Shown here in pieces: positions 10,454 through 22,681 of a stretch of DNA of 64,000 nucleotides. Under the pieces are notes generated by a model. That model worked only from the letters and a program-made list of their open reading frames with translations. It was not told the origin of the DNA and searched no databases. How positions within the stretch are numbered: position 1 is the first letter of the stretch; each line of letters starts with the position of its first letter. Source of the DNA: Hawksworthiomyces lignivorus. Lineage: Eukaryota; Ascomycota; Sordariomycetes; Ophiostomatales; Ophiostomataceae. The translations under genes and the position numbers were made by a program. The stretch is taken from contig NTMA01000013.1 of NCBI GenBank assembly GCA_002917075.1, forward strand, positions 124,001 to 188,000, read 5' to 3'.

Positions 10454-12108
10454 ATGGCTTCTTCAGCCGCTAGGGATGCCCCTGTGCCTATAGGCCTTGA
10501 AGGCGTTTCGGAAGCCGTCTTACGTGGTGAAGTCAAGGTAGAGGCTAAGTATGGCTTCGACTCTCATGGCCACAAGAAGCGCATCTTACTGAATGCATTC
10601 GACATGAATGGAATTGGTCACATCAGCATTGGCCAATGGCAGAATCCTGAAGACCACAGCGCCGAAAAGAACCGGCTGCCGTATTGGATCAACTTGGCTA
10701 AGCTGCTAGAAAAGGGGAAATTTAATGCCCTTTTTTTAGGTACGCAGGGAGAAGAACCTTTATCTGTATTTTGATACTCTTTTCTGACTATCAGCCGACA
10801 ACTTTGGCTCGCACAATATTTACAAGGGCAGTCATGCGCCAGCCATTCGTGCAGGTGCTCAATGGCCACTCTACGACCCATTTGTAGTTAGTGACTTATC
10901 AACAATCATTTCCTGCGATCCTACTCACGCCCTTGCTAAATAATTAGATCATCTCAGCTATGGCAGCTGTGACCAATACGCTGGCTTTTGGCATTACATC
11001 GTGCACTACATTCGAACCACCGTTTTTACTAGCTAAACGCTTCTCGACTCTTGACCATATTACCGAAGGCCGTGTCGCCTGGAATATAGTGACAAGCTGG
11101 AGCGATGCAGCAGCACGGGCGAACGGTTATGACACACTACCTGATCATGAGAGCCGCTACGAGAAGGCTGAGGAATGCCTCGACCTAATGTATAAACTTT
11201 GGGAAGGCTCTTGGGCTGACGGTGCCGTTATCAAGGATGCTGTAACCCATACCTATTCAGACCCTGCAAAGGTACGCAAGATTACGCACAACGGCAAGTA
11301 TTTCCGCTCAGAGAGTGCCCACCAAGTCGACCCTAGCCCCCAGCGAACACCGCTTCTCTTTCAGGCTGGGGTGTCGCCGGCAGGTGCTGCCTTTGCTGCT
11401 AAGCATGCGGAATGTGTTTTCACGGGTGGGCAGAATACTGCAATTACTCAGCGCAATATTGAGCGTACACGTAAATTGGCTACCGAGCAGGGCCGTGACC
11501 CATACTCGATCAAATTCTTTGTGTCATTTACTCCTGTCTTAGGCTCTACCGATGAAGAGGCTTTGGAAAAATATGAACGCTATAAGTCATATGCCAATCT
11601 CGAAGGTAATCTAGCTCAGCATTCTGGCATTAGTGGTGTTGACCTAAGTCGATTCCCATTTAATGAAGACTTTCCGAGCGACCCCAATCACCCGCTTTAT
11701 GAAGGGCTGTCCGAAGGCACCAAGCAGCGGTTGCTATCACGACCAGCAGGTTTGAGCAGCTGGAGTCCACGCAAAATCGCCGAAGAGCGTATTGTCGGAG
11801 GCGCCGGTGTGTACAAGATTGGCAGTGGCAAAACAGTTGCGGATGAGCTGGAGCGGTGGATTACTGAGGCAGACATTGATGGCTTTAATTTGGGCCATGT
11901 TGTAGTGCCGGGTGCATGGGAAGATGTGATTGAATTTCTCTTACCGGAATTAGAGGCGCGTGGTTGGTTGGGAAACGGGGATTACCCAGTGCCGGGAGGG
12001 ACAGCACGCGAGAATTTGTATAATACGCCAGGAGAGAGCCATTTGCGTGCAACACATCCAGGACGTAAATATCGATTTGTTCCACAGGCCGAAAACGAGA
12101 AAAATTAA
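10454..12108 (+). CDS. FMN-dependent monooxygenase, NtaA/SnaA/DszA (bacterial luciferase-like) family, 3 exons
   Basis: Exons are 10454-10739, 10795-10886 and 10948-12108 (286+92+1161 nt, 512 aa). Family marks are LFLADNFG after the first splice, YDPFVIISAMAAVTN, TLDHITEGRVAWNIVTSW, and the later DGFNLGHVVVPGAWEDV near the C-terminus. They match nitrilotriacetate monooxygenase component A, DszA and pristinamycin synthase subunit A, which use reduced FMN delivered by a separate reductase. No partner reductase is visible in the window, so reductant must come from elsewhere. Substrates in the family are diverse (aminopolycarboxylates, sulfones, cyclic compounds) and cannot be chosen from sequence. 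Its head-to-head placement with a BVMO suggests co-expression. Confidence 0.92.
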
Positions 12109-13186
12109 AAGTAGAAATAGATACCAGCCATGGAACTAACGTTAAACAATAATACCACAACCAACTTTGTAGAATTTTTGTTACATAGAGCACGGCTCTG
12201 TTTGCAGCTCTGTCTTGGGCAGTATACCAGATCCTGTGTTTGCATGTGCGCTATTACTATTATCTGAAATATTTACCTTCATTCTGGAGAGACACACTTG
12301 ATCCAGTGCTGATTGCGGTCTGTTTTTAGAATTAGTAATTTACGTAAGTGTTTGCTTGTTTAATGCGCCTAATGCCGCCGAATGCCGCACAAATCTACAT
12401 GGACTAATTTCTCTCGAAGCAAGAGATATGAGTTCATTCTACGAGCTTCCTTGACATCATTGGGATGCCCCGAGTGACAGAATAGAGCAGTCGTAGATTT
12501 GGTACCTGAGACGGAATCAGAGTTGGACCCTATGGCCGTAACAACAGAAGATACTAGAGAAAGAGTAGAGAGAACTAGGCCGAAAACCAGTGGAAGGGCA
12601 GAGGACGCGACAGAGGGAAATTCAACAGAGATAGGAATCATTTGGACAAGATATTATATCGAAGACATGCCACTATTATTTCCATGTATATGTCCGCTGA
12701 AATATTAAACTTACATGTTGTAAATAAAATCATTTAATTATGCGAATATTTACGCCTCCTTTCCAGAAAGAAATCGAGCCCGCTGCGGTGCTGTTTCTAT
12801 TCTATTTCACTGAGATTTTACAGACCAGAGAAAGTTTCATTCTTGGACTAGCAGAGTATTTGAAAAGAAAGCCTCGGATAAATCCTACTCATCTAGAGGA
12901 TGAAAAGGAATTTGCATCGTAAAATGGCTACAAGATCAGCCTCAACAAAATTTGGTGATTACGCTTGAGAGATGAAGTCAGAAACTAGAGGAGGCTTAAA
13001 AACAAATTCCCAGTTCTATTTCAGTCATTTCATTTATAAAAGTCCTCCCATCCTATAATACTTCTGCGTCTTTAATGACCTCAAGTGTATATGATCATTA
13101 TATGTCACAACCTTTTTTTTTCTATTTTGTAATTGACTTCTCTAAAAATTGAAACCAAAGAGTTATCAATTAATGTTGATGGGTGT
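12109..13186. other. Intergenic
   Basis: Convergent spacer. A 90-codon minus-strand frame (12641-12369) starts with a hydrophobic stretch but shows no recognisable domain and is not called. The rest has no supported feature. Confidence 0.5.
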
Positions 13187-14152
13187 TTATAGGCTGAAAC
13201 CTGCGTCAACTATGGCGTTTTGTCCTGTAACCGATTTTGATGCTACAAAAGCCTTGATATGGGTTGCTACATCTTCTACTGTAGCAAAACGATGCAGTTT
13301 GCTTTGTTCCTTAATCGAATCAAGTCGATCGGACGGGAAAGACAACCCCCACTCCTGTAATCCATGGTAAGAATTCGACTGACAAACGAAATGGATCTTG
13401 GAAAGGCACAGGAAATTTCACTCACAGTAAGCAAAACGCCAGGAGAAATACAATTTACTCTAATGGAAGGCGCTGCAATGGTAGCGAGAGACTTGATGAG
13501 ATGGATTTGAGCTGCCTTAGTAACAGCATATGGCTAAAAATAGTTTGAATGAAGCGTCAGCACCCAATGAATATATTTTCGAGATAAATAAGTCAGTACG
13601 TGGCTCATAGATACTGCAGCAAACTTACTAGGCTGCTGCCACTAGGTTTACATCCAGCTACACTAGCAGTACTGATAAATACAGCCGCTCCTGGATCGCG
13701 ACTGTGGCTCTCTTCCAGCCATTGCCGCGCTGCATGAAAAAGCCATAAATGTGACTTGACGTTAATTTTGAAGCATTTATCCCAGTCACTGCCGTGCATG
13801 CCATCATCAAGGTCGTAGAAATTTCGCATTTGCGTCCATCCGACATTGGGTATGACGGTATCCAGACGCCCGCCGGTGGCTGCTGTGGTCTCCCCTACGA
13901 GACGGATAATATCTTCCTGTTGAGAGAGATCGGCTTGAATACATCGAAAATCGGTGGAAATGTATGAGATTTACTCCCACCAGATGCTGTAGCAGCGTCA
14001 GTAAGCTCTGTGACTAGTTTTCCGGCTCGGTCTGCGTTTCTCGAATAGTTAATGATAACCGACATGTTCAAGTCGAGAGCCAAAGCACGAGCAATGGATG
14101 CGCCCAGACCAGCACTCCCGCCAGTAACAAGCGCAACCTTTCTGAGCGACAT
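13187..14152 (-). CDS. Short-chain dehydrogenase/reductase with a one-base frameshift in exon 1
   Basis: Exons are 14152-13629, 13533-13426 and 13354-13187, with introns GTAAGT..TTTTAG and GTGAGT..TTACAG. The protein has TGGSAGLGASIA near the N-terminus, NVGWTQMRNFYDLDD, NVKSHLWLFHAA, STASVAG, the YAVTK (Tyr-X3-Lys) active site, and a C-terminal SVTGQNAIVDAGFSL, all typical of a well-conserved fungal SDR group. Exon 1 is 524 nt, one base short of phase. Frame is lost between about 13985 and 13955: upstream frame reads ..ASGGSKSH, downstream frame reads ..RCIQADLSQQEDI. A 41- or 47-nt intron ending TTCAAG would restore frame but would delete the conserved beta-3 strand, so I read it as a one-base deletion or assembly error. 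If real, the gene is a pseudogene; everything else is intact. Confidence 0.8.
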
Positions 14153-16939
14153 GATTCCTTATGTCTTTGTAGATATGCTGAAAATACCGTCGAAGAAATG
14201 ATGTAAATTTTACAGCGGTATGGCTGACCGAAGCTTTAGATGCCGTTCGGTGTCATTACCCCTCGCTGTTCATTATTTGATGAAATCTATTGCCTGTGGC
14301 TAACTGGATACAATTTCGGGCACTAATTACTGCTTGTCAAGCAATCGGCAAGTTTCCTCGGCGAGTTTCGGACCCACAGTTTATTTCGCTCACTACAGTG
14401 TGAGCCGATATGCTGTTTGCAGATCTTTCAAGATGCCGATTAATATTCTAGAATTCTCAAATTAGACTAACCATGTATGTAGCAAGGATTGGCATCTTTG
14501 TAACGCTGGCCATTAGCATAGATAAGTAGATCTATGAGCGCACTTATTGATATCTTTGGCTGCTCTCTATTATTGTGATACTTCCTTGGGACAAAAATTA
14601 GATTCCGAATAGTATCCGAAATTTATCAAGGCTCGTGGTCCGAAAGAGTATGTTGTGCTTCTTCACTGCTGAGCCTCCAACCATAATGCTCCGTGCCTCA
14701 TACCCCACAAAGAGTATTTCTACGAAGATGATTTTTTTTTAAACTAGCTTGGCAAAGATTCGGGAAATGCTTGGAGTTCTTTCGGATATCGTTTCTGTTG
14801 TATGTAGTCCGTGAATATATTTGACTGTAAATAACGCCCTCTTTATATTGAATTTTCGATACGAGTATAGAAATGTACTTGAAAACAAAGTTGTTTACAA
14901 GATGCTATCTGAGAAATTTAGGACGTTTTCTCTATACTTGTATATGCAAATCTTGCATGCGCCTTTCATTATCATCGTTATCAACCTGGGACTTTAGTCC
15001 TGTGAATTCTGACTGTTCACTTAACTTCGACTCTAAAGAAGTTCTTTAAACCGTTCTGGGCAAGAAGGTGTCGATGCCAAACTATGATGGGAAGAGCTGG
15101 AATTATGGACGTGTCTATATTTACTAATGCTGGAGTTACTTCTTTCCACTGTTGACAAACTTTTGGAGAATATATCGATCACATCTAAATGAATGATTCA
15201 ACATACAAACGTTACCGAACTCGGTTTTTTTGTATTATGTTGTACCATACTTCAAATAAGGGAGGATTCACAACAAAAGAGTCAAAATTCAAGACACGCG
15301 GAGGCAGTCAGAGTATCATATCTTTCAGTCCTTCAGAGATCTCTGTTCCACTACCCAGACCGAAACTTGCACTTTGTTGAAATGCCACGGATGTAGATAT
15401 ATCTAGCTGTTTCATCGGACAATTCCAAGAGTGGACAGGAAAATCGTATTCCTGCTATCATCAAGGTGGCGGCTGAGAAAGTTTTTTTTTGCATGAGGTT
15501 GTGAGACGTATGTCGCCAAAATGAAGTGCACATTGACAGGGGCAGTAATCTTCACTCGCCAGGTCAACAGCAGTATGTATGTGGCTATGGTGGAAGGGGA
15601 GGAGGCTGTCTAGATCTGAAATTCATCGGATGTGCTTTCAGCTCAGCTGCGGCATTTTTACGGAGAGATTTTTTTTTGTTTACTTTCGTGAGCCAGCTGA
15701 ATTGAGAGCATTTCGATCCTGCTAGTACTTAAGATCCGTTGAAACTAAGGATTTAAAGCACTGTAATAAATTTTCTAAAGCCATCTGTCTACCTCTCTTG
15801 GTGATTTCTGCCATCTTGCGTGATTTCTGACCTCGGATTGCATACTGTCTCCGTTTTGTACCATTGGTATGCACCATGCTTGATAACTGAAATCGCGGCT
15901 GTAGCACAGCTTATGATTTGATACGCCTCCCCAGAAAAGAAAAGAAGATGTCATAAACACATTGGAGAAAAGAAACGACCATCTATTTTATGCATCTTTA
16001 TTCACATCAAGTAAATAAGCAGTGTACAACGGAGGAAAGTTGAATCAAAAAAGTATCAAAGAGTTATTCTAGATGATTATGGGTCTATGCCTCAACGGCT
16101 TTGAGAGATTGAAAACAACAAGAGCAGTCGTTAACAACAATGCGCCTATCGAAATGACCAATAAACTTCTATATAGCATACAGAGTCACCCGAAGCGAGA
16201 CGCTAATTTCCCATTCTCCTATTTTCTGTAGTGCAGCTCAAATTATGCAGAAATCACAGGGAAAGGGGCATGGGACAATAAAGCAGAAACGTCCAGGACA
16301 CATCTCGCTGCGACCGCCTCGGAGATGTACACTTTCTACTTCATCGTGGGGACGCTGTGCATCTAGCAGACACGTAGACGATATCAGTATCTTTATATCA
16401 GCCGAAGGTACATTGCTCTCCACATACCCATCGGTTTAATGGTAGACGGCTGCGAAAGCTCGGTTGCCGAGCTAGTTATCATATTGTTGACGATAGGTGC
16501 TTTCGCAGGAGTCGGGATAGTAGAGCTCGGTGAAGGCATCGCAAAGATACTTTGTATCCGTATGTGGGAGTGGTGAGGGTGAGATGGGTTTAATCCGGAT
16601 GACGTAGCAAATTTGACAGACGCGTATGCTTAACAGTGGCAAGTTTTTTATTTCCATTCATGCCTAGTTTTCATGGCATTACAGTGAACATAAAGTAACA
16701 CTGTACGCGCACACTGTTCTGTCTTTTTATACTGAATTCTCGATAGTTCACAAGTTGTATAGGTTCTCGATAGATAGTTTAACCTGTTCATAAAGACGTA
16801 GAGTACGCGCAGTGACATCGCCGATACTGAGAACAATTTCAATACCATATTTTAATAGGATAACTCGAGGTGCTTTAAGATTGAATTACGCAAAATACGG
16901 AGATGTACAGACCTCAATTCGTGAAAGTGACAACTGCTT
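14153..16939. other. Long gene-free AT-rich stretch
   Basis: About 2.8 kb with only chance frames of 60-67 codons. I see no protein family, tRNA or coding periodicity. A nested inverted repeat near 16.45-16.51 kb is listed separately. Confidence 0.55.
16450..16508. repeat. Nested inverted repeat (branched hairpin)
   Basis: A 10-bp perfect outer stem (ctgcgaaagc at 16450-16459 with gctttcgcag at 16499-16508) encloses a perfect 7-bp hairpin with a 3-base loop (16457-16473, overlapping the outer arm by three bases). It also encloses a weaker TATC/GATA pairing. It does not fit a tRNA cloverleaf. Could be a transposon end relic or a structured RNA; function unknown. Confidence 0.45.
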
Positions 16940-18096
16940 CTACAGAACATAGGTTTCAAGCGAACCCGGTGCGAAGAGTTCCTCAGGCTTGAACTGCCTC
17001 TTTGCTAGACCCTGTTTGAAAGAGTATTCCAAGAACTTTTCCAACACGTGCCGATTCTCCTCGAAGCCGTCTCTCCACCACTGCCGGTCACCCATTAAGG
17101 CCGTAGTTTCCTGTACATGGTCATCTAACCAAGGCAGGATGTACCGCAGCGCGGCACGCTCATGCAATGGCTCATACGCTAGGTCCAGGGCCGCTGCAAA
17201 CGCCTTCGTTAACGTCTTCGCAATCCATGGGTTCGCATCGTATACGCTTCGCTTTAAAGCTACGATATGCATGATAGGGAATATGCTAGTGCGCGCATAG
17301 TACGCGGCTTCGACTTCTTTGTAGTTCGGAAACAAACGAGTGACAGCATTAGGAGCTGTTTGCAGAGTAGAAGGCTCGGTCGCCGAAAAGATGGCATCGA
17401 TCTCTCCGTCGGCCAACATTTGTGAGAGATTTTTGCCAGGCGCGATAGCCTCGATGCTGACTCCAGGTGGGCAAGCATGTTCCACCTTGTCGTGGCGTGG
17501 ACGGTCTGACGGCTCTATGGCGCCGGTAAAAAAGCGAACACTTGTGATGGGGACACCAAAGTCGTCCTCCATGATGCCGCGCTGCCATACAGCCGCTGTC
17601 ACTGTAAAGGAGTATAGGATTCGAGATTAGATGAGAGAAATTCGCTGAAAGGGAAAACAGCACGAAATAGAAATACAAGATACCTACTCTGATACTCCGG
17701 GATACCAATTCTCTTGCCTGTGAGGTCTTGCGGCTTTGAGATACCCGCCTTTGAATTTATGTACATTGACTGATGGCGAAAGAACCTAGACGGAAAAACG
17801 GGAATGGCAATAAAGGGTGGATTTTCTTGATTGAGGGTGAGCACGTAAGAAGATAAAGAGAGCTCAGATAGATCAAATTCCTGAAATTTCAGCTGGCGAA
17901 AAAAGCTGCAATAGGTCATTTAAGTGTCAGTAAAATCTCTTCAGTATTGTACCGAGAATACTGGATTTAGAACTGACGTTTCTTCTACCCGATAGTTTAG
18001 GAATGTCAAGTCTATGCCTTCGGGGCGTACTCGCCCATCCTCTATAGCCTTCATGCGGTCATAGTCCCAGCACGCAAATGAGAGTCTTAGAACCAT
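16940..18096 (-). CDS. 4,5-dihydroxyphthalate decarboxylase-like protein (NMT1/THI5-like periplasmic-binding fold), 3 exons
   Basis: Exons are 18096-17978, 17905-17688 and 17601-16940 (119+218+662 nt = 333 codons, 332 aa). Splices are GTCAGT..TTGCAG and GTAGGT..TTACAG; each joins phase-correct residues (VEETFFRQLKFQEFDLSELSL and PEYQMTAAVWQRG). The order of motifs (ACWDYDR, GIDLTFLNY, EFDLSELSLSSYV, then KRIGIPEYQ and MLADGEIDAIF) matches the family annotated as 4,5-dihydroxyphthalate decarboxylase (Pht5-like), built on a type II binding-protein fold. There is no signal peptide, so it acts in the cytosol. The plausible role is non-oxidative decarboxylation of a dihydroxylated aromatic acid; a binding-only role cannot be excluded. 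It is divergent from an MFS carrier across 348 bp. Confidence 0.87.
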
Positions 18097-18444
18097 CTTG
18101 TCTCAGTACTTCTAAATCGAGAGGTGCGTTGTGGGTTTAGGACAGAATAATGCGGAACAGTGTTTTCTAGGGCTTCGTAAGATTAAATCTAGTTGAAGTC
18201 TTCTCAATTTGCAGCGGAAAGTCTCTATGTGGGCTAGTTGGGGTAGGATGCGGGGAGAACTGGGGAACTGGGGATCTCGGTTCGGAACCGCGGCACAGCA
18301 CCGTAGCTGAACCCCATACTAAGAAAGTTGTGTATATGTAGCCACTTGACGTACTCCACAGACATGGAATTAATGCATTAAATTTGTCCTTGAAGTCCCT
18401 TCTAATGTATTCCATCTTTATTTTCTCCACATCCTTAATCGACA
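18097..18444. promoter_or_regulatory. Divergent promoter with a palindromic CGG-N7-CCG site
   Basis: A 348-bp spacer shared by the decarboxylase-like gene and the MFS carrier. Positions 18278-18290 form a 13-bp palindrome CGGTTCGGAACCG, i.e. CGG-N7-CCG, the shape bound by many Zn2Cys6 dimers. It sits next to short GGGGAACTG-type repeats. A Zn2Cys6 gene lies 2 kb away and its own promoter carries a related site at 23361-23373. Confidence 0.55.
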
Positions 18445-20210
18445 ATGGAAGGCAAGTCCAGTAGCGAGCAGCTTGAGATCTCGCGTCGCGAGGACAACAG
18501 CCGGCCCGAGTTGGATGCCCAAGGGAAAGAAATCGTAATATCACGAGATCGCCACGGCCTTGCTCTTATTCCTCAGCCTAGTAGTTTTCGAGATGACCCT
18601 CTGGTAAGTAGCTGCCAAGTGAGAGGTTTGGAAAGATTGCTTTAACCTCCCCCCAGAAAAGTGAGGAAGAAAACCTAATATTAGAGTGCAGAACTGGCCC
18701 ACATGGCTCAAATGGCTCGTGTTGCTTCAGGTCTCATTCTTGGCTATGCTCGGTCCCTTCAACTCATCCGTGGTAAATCCTGCATTAGTCCCATTGGCAA
18801 AACTCTTCGATATTCCCGTCGGATCGGCACCACTCCAGACGACTACGGTTATTATAGCTGTTGGAGTGTCGCCTTTAGTATGGACACCTCTGGCAAACGT
18901 GTACGGCAGACGACCAATATATCTCATATCGAACCTAATCGGTATTGCAGCAACTATCGGGTCCGGCAGGGCTGAGACATGGGCAGGGCTAATCGTGGGC
19001 CGTGCCTTTAGCGGCATTGGCATGGGCGCTGCAATGGCTTTAGGTGCAGCTACTGTCAATGATATGTTCTTTTTACACGAGGTTCGTATAGAATATCACA
19101 TCTGAGATTTCTCGCTGATAGCCATTGCTAATGATCTGTTGTCTAACCAGCGTGGAACGAAGATGGGAATCTGGACTGTGTTCCTCACCAACGGTGCTCA
19201 TGTCGCACCAGTCATTGGGGGTTACCTGGCGCAGCGGGCTGGTGTTCGTTGGTGCTACTATCTCCCTGCCATTGTAAATTCGGTGACTTTTATAGTTATG
19301 CTTCTTGCGCTACCAGAAACGTTGTTCTCGCGCTCTGAGCAGAATCTGGCCCACCACAAGGAGCGGACTTATTTTCAAATGCTTTTCAGCTTCCGCACAA
19401 ATGCCCTCCTCGACCGGCATCTCCATATCCGGGATTTGGTTCGGCCTTTCGAAATGCTCCGATATCCATCTGTGGCGCTTACTTTTACCTATTACATTGT
19501 ATCTTTTGCGTTTTCGTCAATTCTTCCAGCCGTTACGGTAGCGATCCTGTTCACCAAAATCTACCACTTTCAAACGGGCACCATCGGCCTCATGCTCGGA
19601 CTTCCGCTTCTGGTTGGGTCTGCCCTTGGCGAACTGTTGTCGGGGCCTTTCTCAGACTGGGTCATGTACCGGTATGCGTCGAGGCACGACGGGATTCGAA
19701 AGCCGGAGGCGCGTCTGCCAGCATCTCTGGGCAGCATTCTCCTGTGTCCGGCAGGGATTATCATCTACGGGGTCTGTCTCCAGCGCCAAACGCACTGGAT
19801 GGGACCAGTAATAGGAATGGCTATTGCGAGCTTTGGCCTACAGCTAGTGACAACTGTGAGCTACACTTACTGCAGCGATTGTTATAAGCCTCAATCTGCA
19901 GAGATTGGTAGCCTCTATAATTTTGGGCGTCAGACCTTCGCGTTCCCAATGGGATTCTATGCGTGAGTTAATTCCATTTTATTATCTCAGCATTCTTGTA
20001 ACCCGTTTGTCTCTTTTGTCCTCATAGGCACTGCCGCTCACATGGTTCTCACATAGACTTCCCTTCGCGAATCGTATTGGCATCGAATGGGCGTGGATTA
20101 CGCTTGCATTAATTACGGCTTTTGCTTCGCTCGGAATCATTACTCTGATATTTAAAGGAGAAGACTGGAGAAAGAAACTTGGGCAGCCGCAGTTTCACAG
20201 AGATATTTAA
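18445..20210 (+). CDS. MFS transporter (DHA1-like, 12 TM), 4 exons
   Basis: Exons are 18445-18603, 18692-19081, 19151-19962 and 20057-20210 (505 codons, 504 aa). The cytosolic N-terminus ends in the classical DDPLNWPTWLKW entry. The A-motif-like loop is NVYGRRPIY, and the TM4 region reads GRAFSGIGMGAA. The last splice uses donor GTGAGT with the acceptor ending CACATAG, not the nearer CATAG, because only the former keeps frame and restores the family's FYALPFANRIGIEWAW. This is a plasma-membrane proton-coupled carrier; family members move drugs, amines and aromatic acids. Divergence from the decarboxylase-like gene suggests uptake of that enzyme's substrate or efflux of its product. Confidence 0.92.
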
Positions 20211-20279
20211 CTTAGTCAAGATTTTGTTTTTACACTGACAAAATCCGTTTATATTCTTCATGTGGACTATTTCTCGTAT

Positions 20280-22681
20280 TTAAGGTATAAACCCAAAGTT
20301 AGGCCAATCTGTAGAGAGCAGATCACGAGGAAGGCCAGTGCCAAAGAGGAGGTCATCCATATCAACAAGAGCAAGCTCGTCGAATAGACCAAAATCATCT
20401 GGTGATCCTGGAAGCAAGGAAACGGTTCCATCTTGGCGAGTAGTAGACACCAGAGACGTTCCAATACTATCCAGAGGTCCTTGTCCAGACACTATTTGGT
20501 TTTGTCCACCCTCTCCGGTCGTTACATCATCAGTGGGTCGGGTTCGTATACGTTGCAACATCGAGACGTACCGAGAGGCAAGTGCACTAGTTGCGCTTGC
20601 TGCTCGCAAGAAGTCCATTCCTAGTTCTAGTGTATCATCCGGGCAAGGTTCTCCTAGTGCCTCCATCTTTTTCCCTTCGAGATTTCGAAGGGACAGAAGG
20701 ACTCCCATGGCTGTGAAGACATCTAATAACATTGTTATTAAATAAATGGAGAGGAGATGGAGGAACATTAAAACAAGAAAACTCACAGTGCAGATTATAC
20801 CAGAGAGAGTTTAATAATCGACGGCAATATTGAGAATGAATTAATCGAATGGTCTCTCGAGCAGCTGATATACATGTGCGACTCGAGGCAACAGCTACGG
20901 CTAGTTGCAAAGGATCATTGACCTCGTGTTTGCTAAATACAAGAAATGATTGCCGATGTATAATTAAACGAAGATTGAGAAACCTGCACAGTCATTAGGA
21001 CAGTATCCTCTCACAATTGTTGTGCTATTGCAAGATTTAACTCACCTTATGCGCAGAACGTTTCGTTGAAGTTTGAAGTCTGGACCGTCGAAGATATCCG
21101 GCTCGTTTTTTAGGTGAGCAGGTACCCCTTCCCACCAGGCCAACAAATCCCCATCCAGCAAAACAGCGCGGCCAGTGATGCGTGAATGGTTAGCGTCTTG
21201 CCTCGCTACTTTATCACACGCCACAATTTTTCTTCCTGGCTGATACAAGTCAAGCAAGACTTTTTCAACTACATCGGCTAGTTTGATAGTCTGTGTGAAA
21301 AATGATATAAGAGACGGCCTGCCTTCCGGCTGTCTAGGAATAACATAGTCACTGTTAATATACTGATCGTCCACGTCTAGCGGCTTATCGATATTAAAAG
21401 CGCTCGTGCCACACATAGACGGCGGCCGTCCAAATTTCATGCTAAGCGTTCGGTCAATGATATAACAACCCCACCACACACGTTTACGGACTTCCCGCTC
21501 CACTGGCGTGAGTGATTCCGAGGCAGGCGTGTTGAAGTGCGGTCCTAGGCTGATAGAAGTGTGGATCATCAGACCAACAAGAGACCAGCATTCATTGAGC
21601 TCTAGAGTGCTCTGAAGGTAGTGGCACATCAGAAGTAGTGCTTGCACCAGCTCAAAGCTTCCCTCGGTGAAAATATGAGCGAATACTATACGCCTGGCAA
21701 GGCGGAGGAATTGCGCCGACATCGAGGCAGGCGTCTCTGCTTTTGGAACTGCATCGCAGAATTCACAACCGTGGGCAAAGATGAGATTGAGAAGGCCAAA
21801 CCATAGGGGATGCTGCTGATCGTCTAGAGTCTGCGGATGAAGAACCCACATACGCTCGTACTCGCGACGAAAGGTTGGTTCATGTACAAACGGATAGAGA
21901 CGGTGGACGTGCGCAAAATATGCATCCAAGAGACTATCTGCAACACGTTTAGAGGGGAGCTCATAACAAACCCTATTGTTGTTATCGTCGCTTGATATCA
22001 AGCCAGTATCAAGGCTTGGGCTAGTGATGCTCGCCGTGCTTGACAGCCGTCGTCGTTTTCTTCGTTGTTGGGTCACCTGGCTTATAGAGACATTCGAGAC
22101 AAAAGCAAATGTGGATGATTCTCCAAAATATCCATCTGGTTCTTGTGGATCAGGCAGAGACGATTCTCGAGACGTCTGGTCTCTGATACCGCCCGTTGTC
22201 GCTGCGGCACTTAATGTAGGCGACTCAGCTGGAATAGTGTCCGAGACACTGGAGGGAACAATTTCATTCGTATATCTGAACGAAGTTTCACTAGTATCCG
22301 GAATATCCGTGATGTTTACATCGTTGATACTGCCCGGAGAGGGGACACGTGTATCTCGTCTTCGTGTGGAATCCGATGGTGTCGGAGGAGCTCCAACATC
22401 AGGAGGAGCATCACTGCTTCCGCGGAGCTTTGCCGTCATAAGTTCTTGGAGTCTGAAAATGGGTCAACAATCTGCTCTTTGTACCGCTTAATGTGGTCGA
22501 AATCTTACTCATTTATGCTCAATTTATCTGCAGCAATGATTGGATAGCGACAAGGAATTCCCCGTGTCGTACAGGTACTGCATTGTGGACGAGAGCCATC
22601 ACATCGGTTCTTTCGTCTTCGGCAACTCACGCATGCCTTACCAGAGGGAAGCCTCTGTCTTGTTATTGCTGACAAGTCCAT
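20280..22681 (-). CDS. Zn2Cys6 transcription factor with fungal-specific TF (MHR) domain, 4 exons
   Basis: Exons are 22681-22509, 22452-21046, 20983-20787 and 20722-20280 (740 codons, 739 aa). The six zinc ligands are Cys17, 20, 27, 34, 37 and 44 (C-X2-C-X6-C-X6-C-X2-C-X6-C). The ATG at 22681 is chosen because it gives the usual short basic leader; an upstream in-frame ATG at 22786 would add 35 residues. A Ser/Thr/Pro-rich linker follows, then the middle homology region (YFAHVHRLYPFVHEPTFRREYERM, VWWGCYIIDRTLSMKFGRP). The acidic C-terminus (FDELALVDMDDLLFG) looks like an activation domain. It is a nuclear DNA-binding regulator and the best candidate regulator of the 16.9-25.6 kb block: it is divergent from the P450 and has CGG-N7-CCG sites in both neighbouring divergent promoters. 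Confidence 0.93.

Noticed and set aside
12369..12641. 90-codon minus-strand frame with a hydrophobic N-terminal stretch
   Set aside because: Hydrophobic start alone is weak; low-complexity Ser/Val content, no Cys pattern or domain to support a secreted peptide.
19961..20030. GC-AG intron or acceptor at the first CATAG in the MFS gene
   Set aside because: The next acceptor (CACATAG, exon from 20057) with the perfect donor GTGAGT keeps frame and restores the conserved FYALPFANRIG; no unusual splice is needed.
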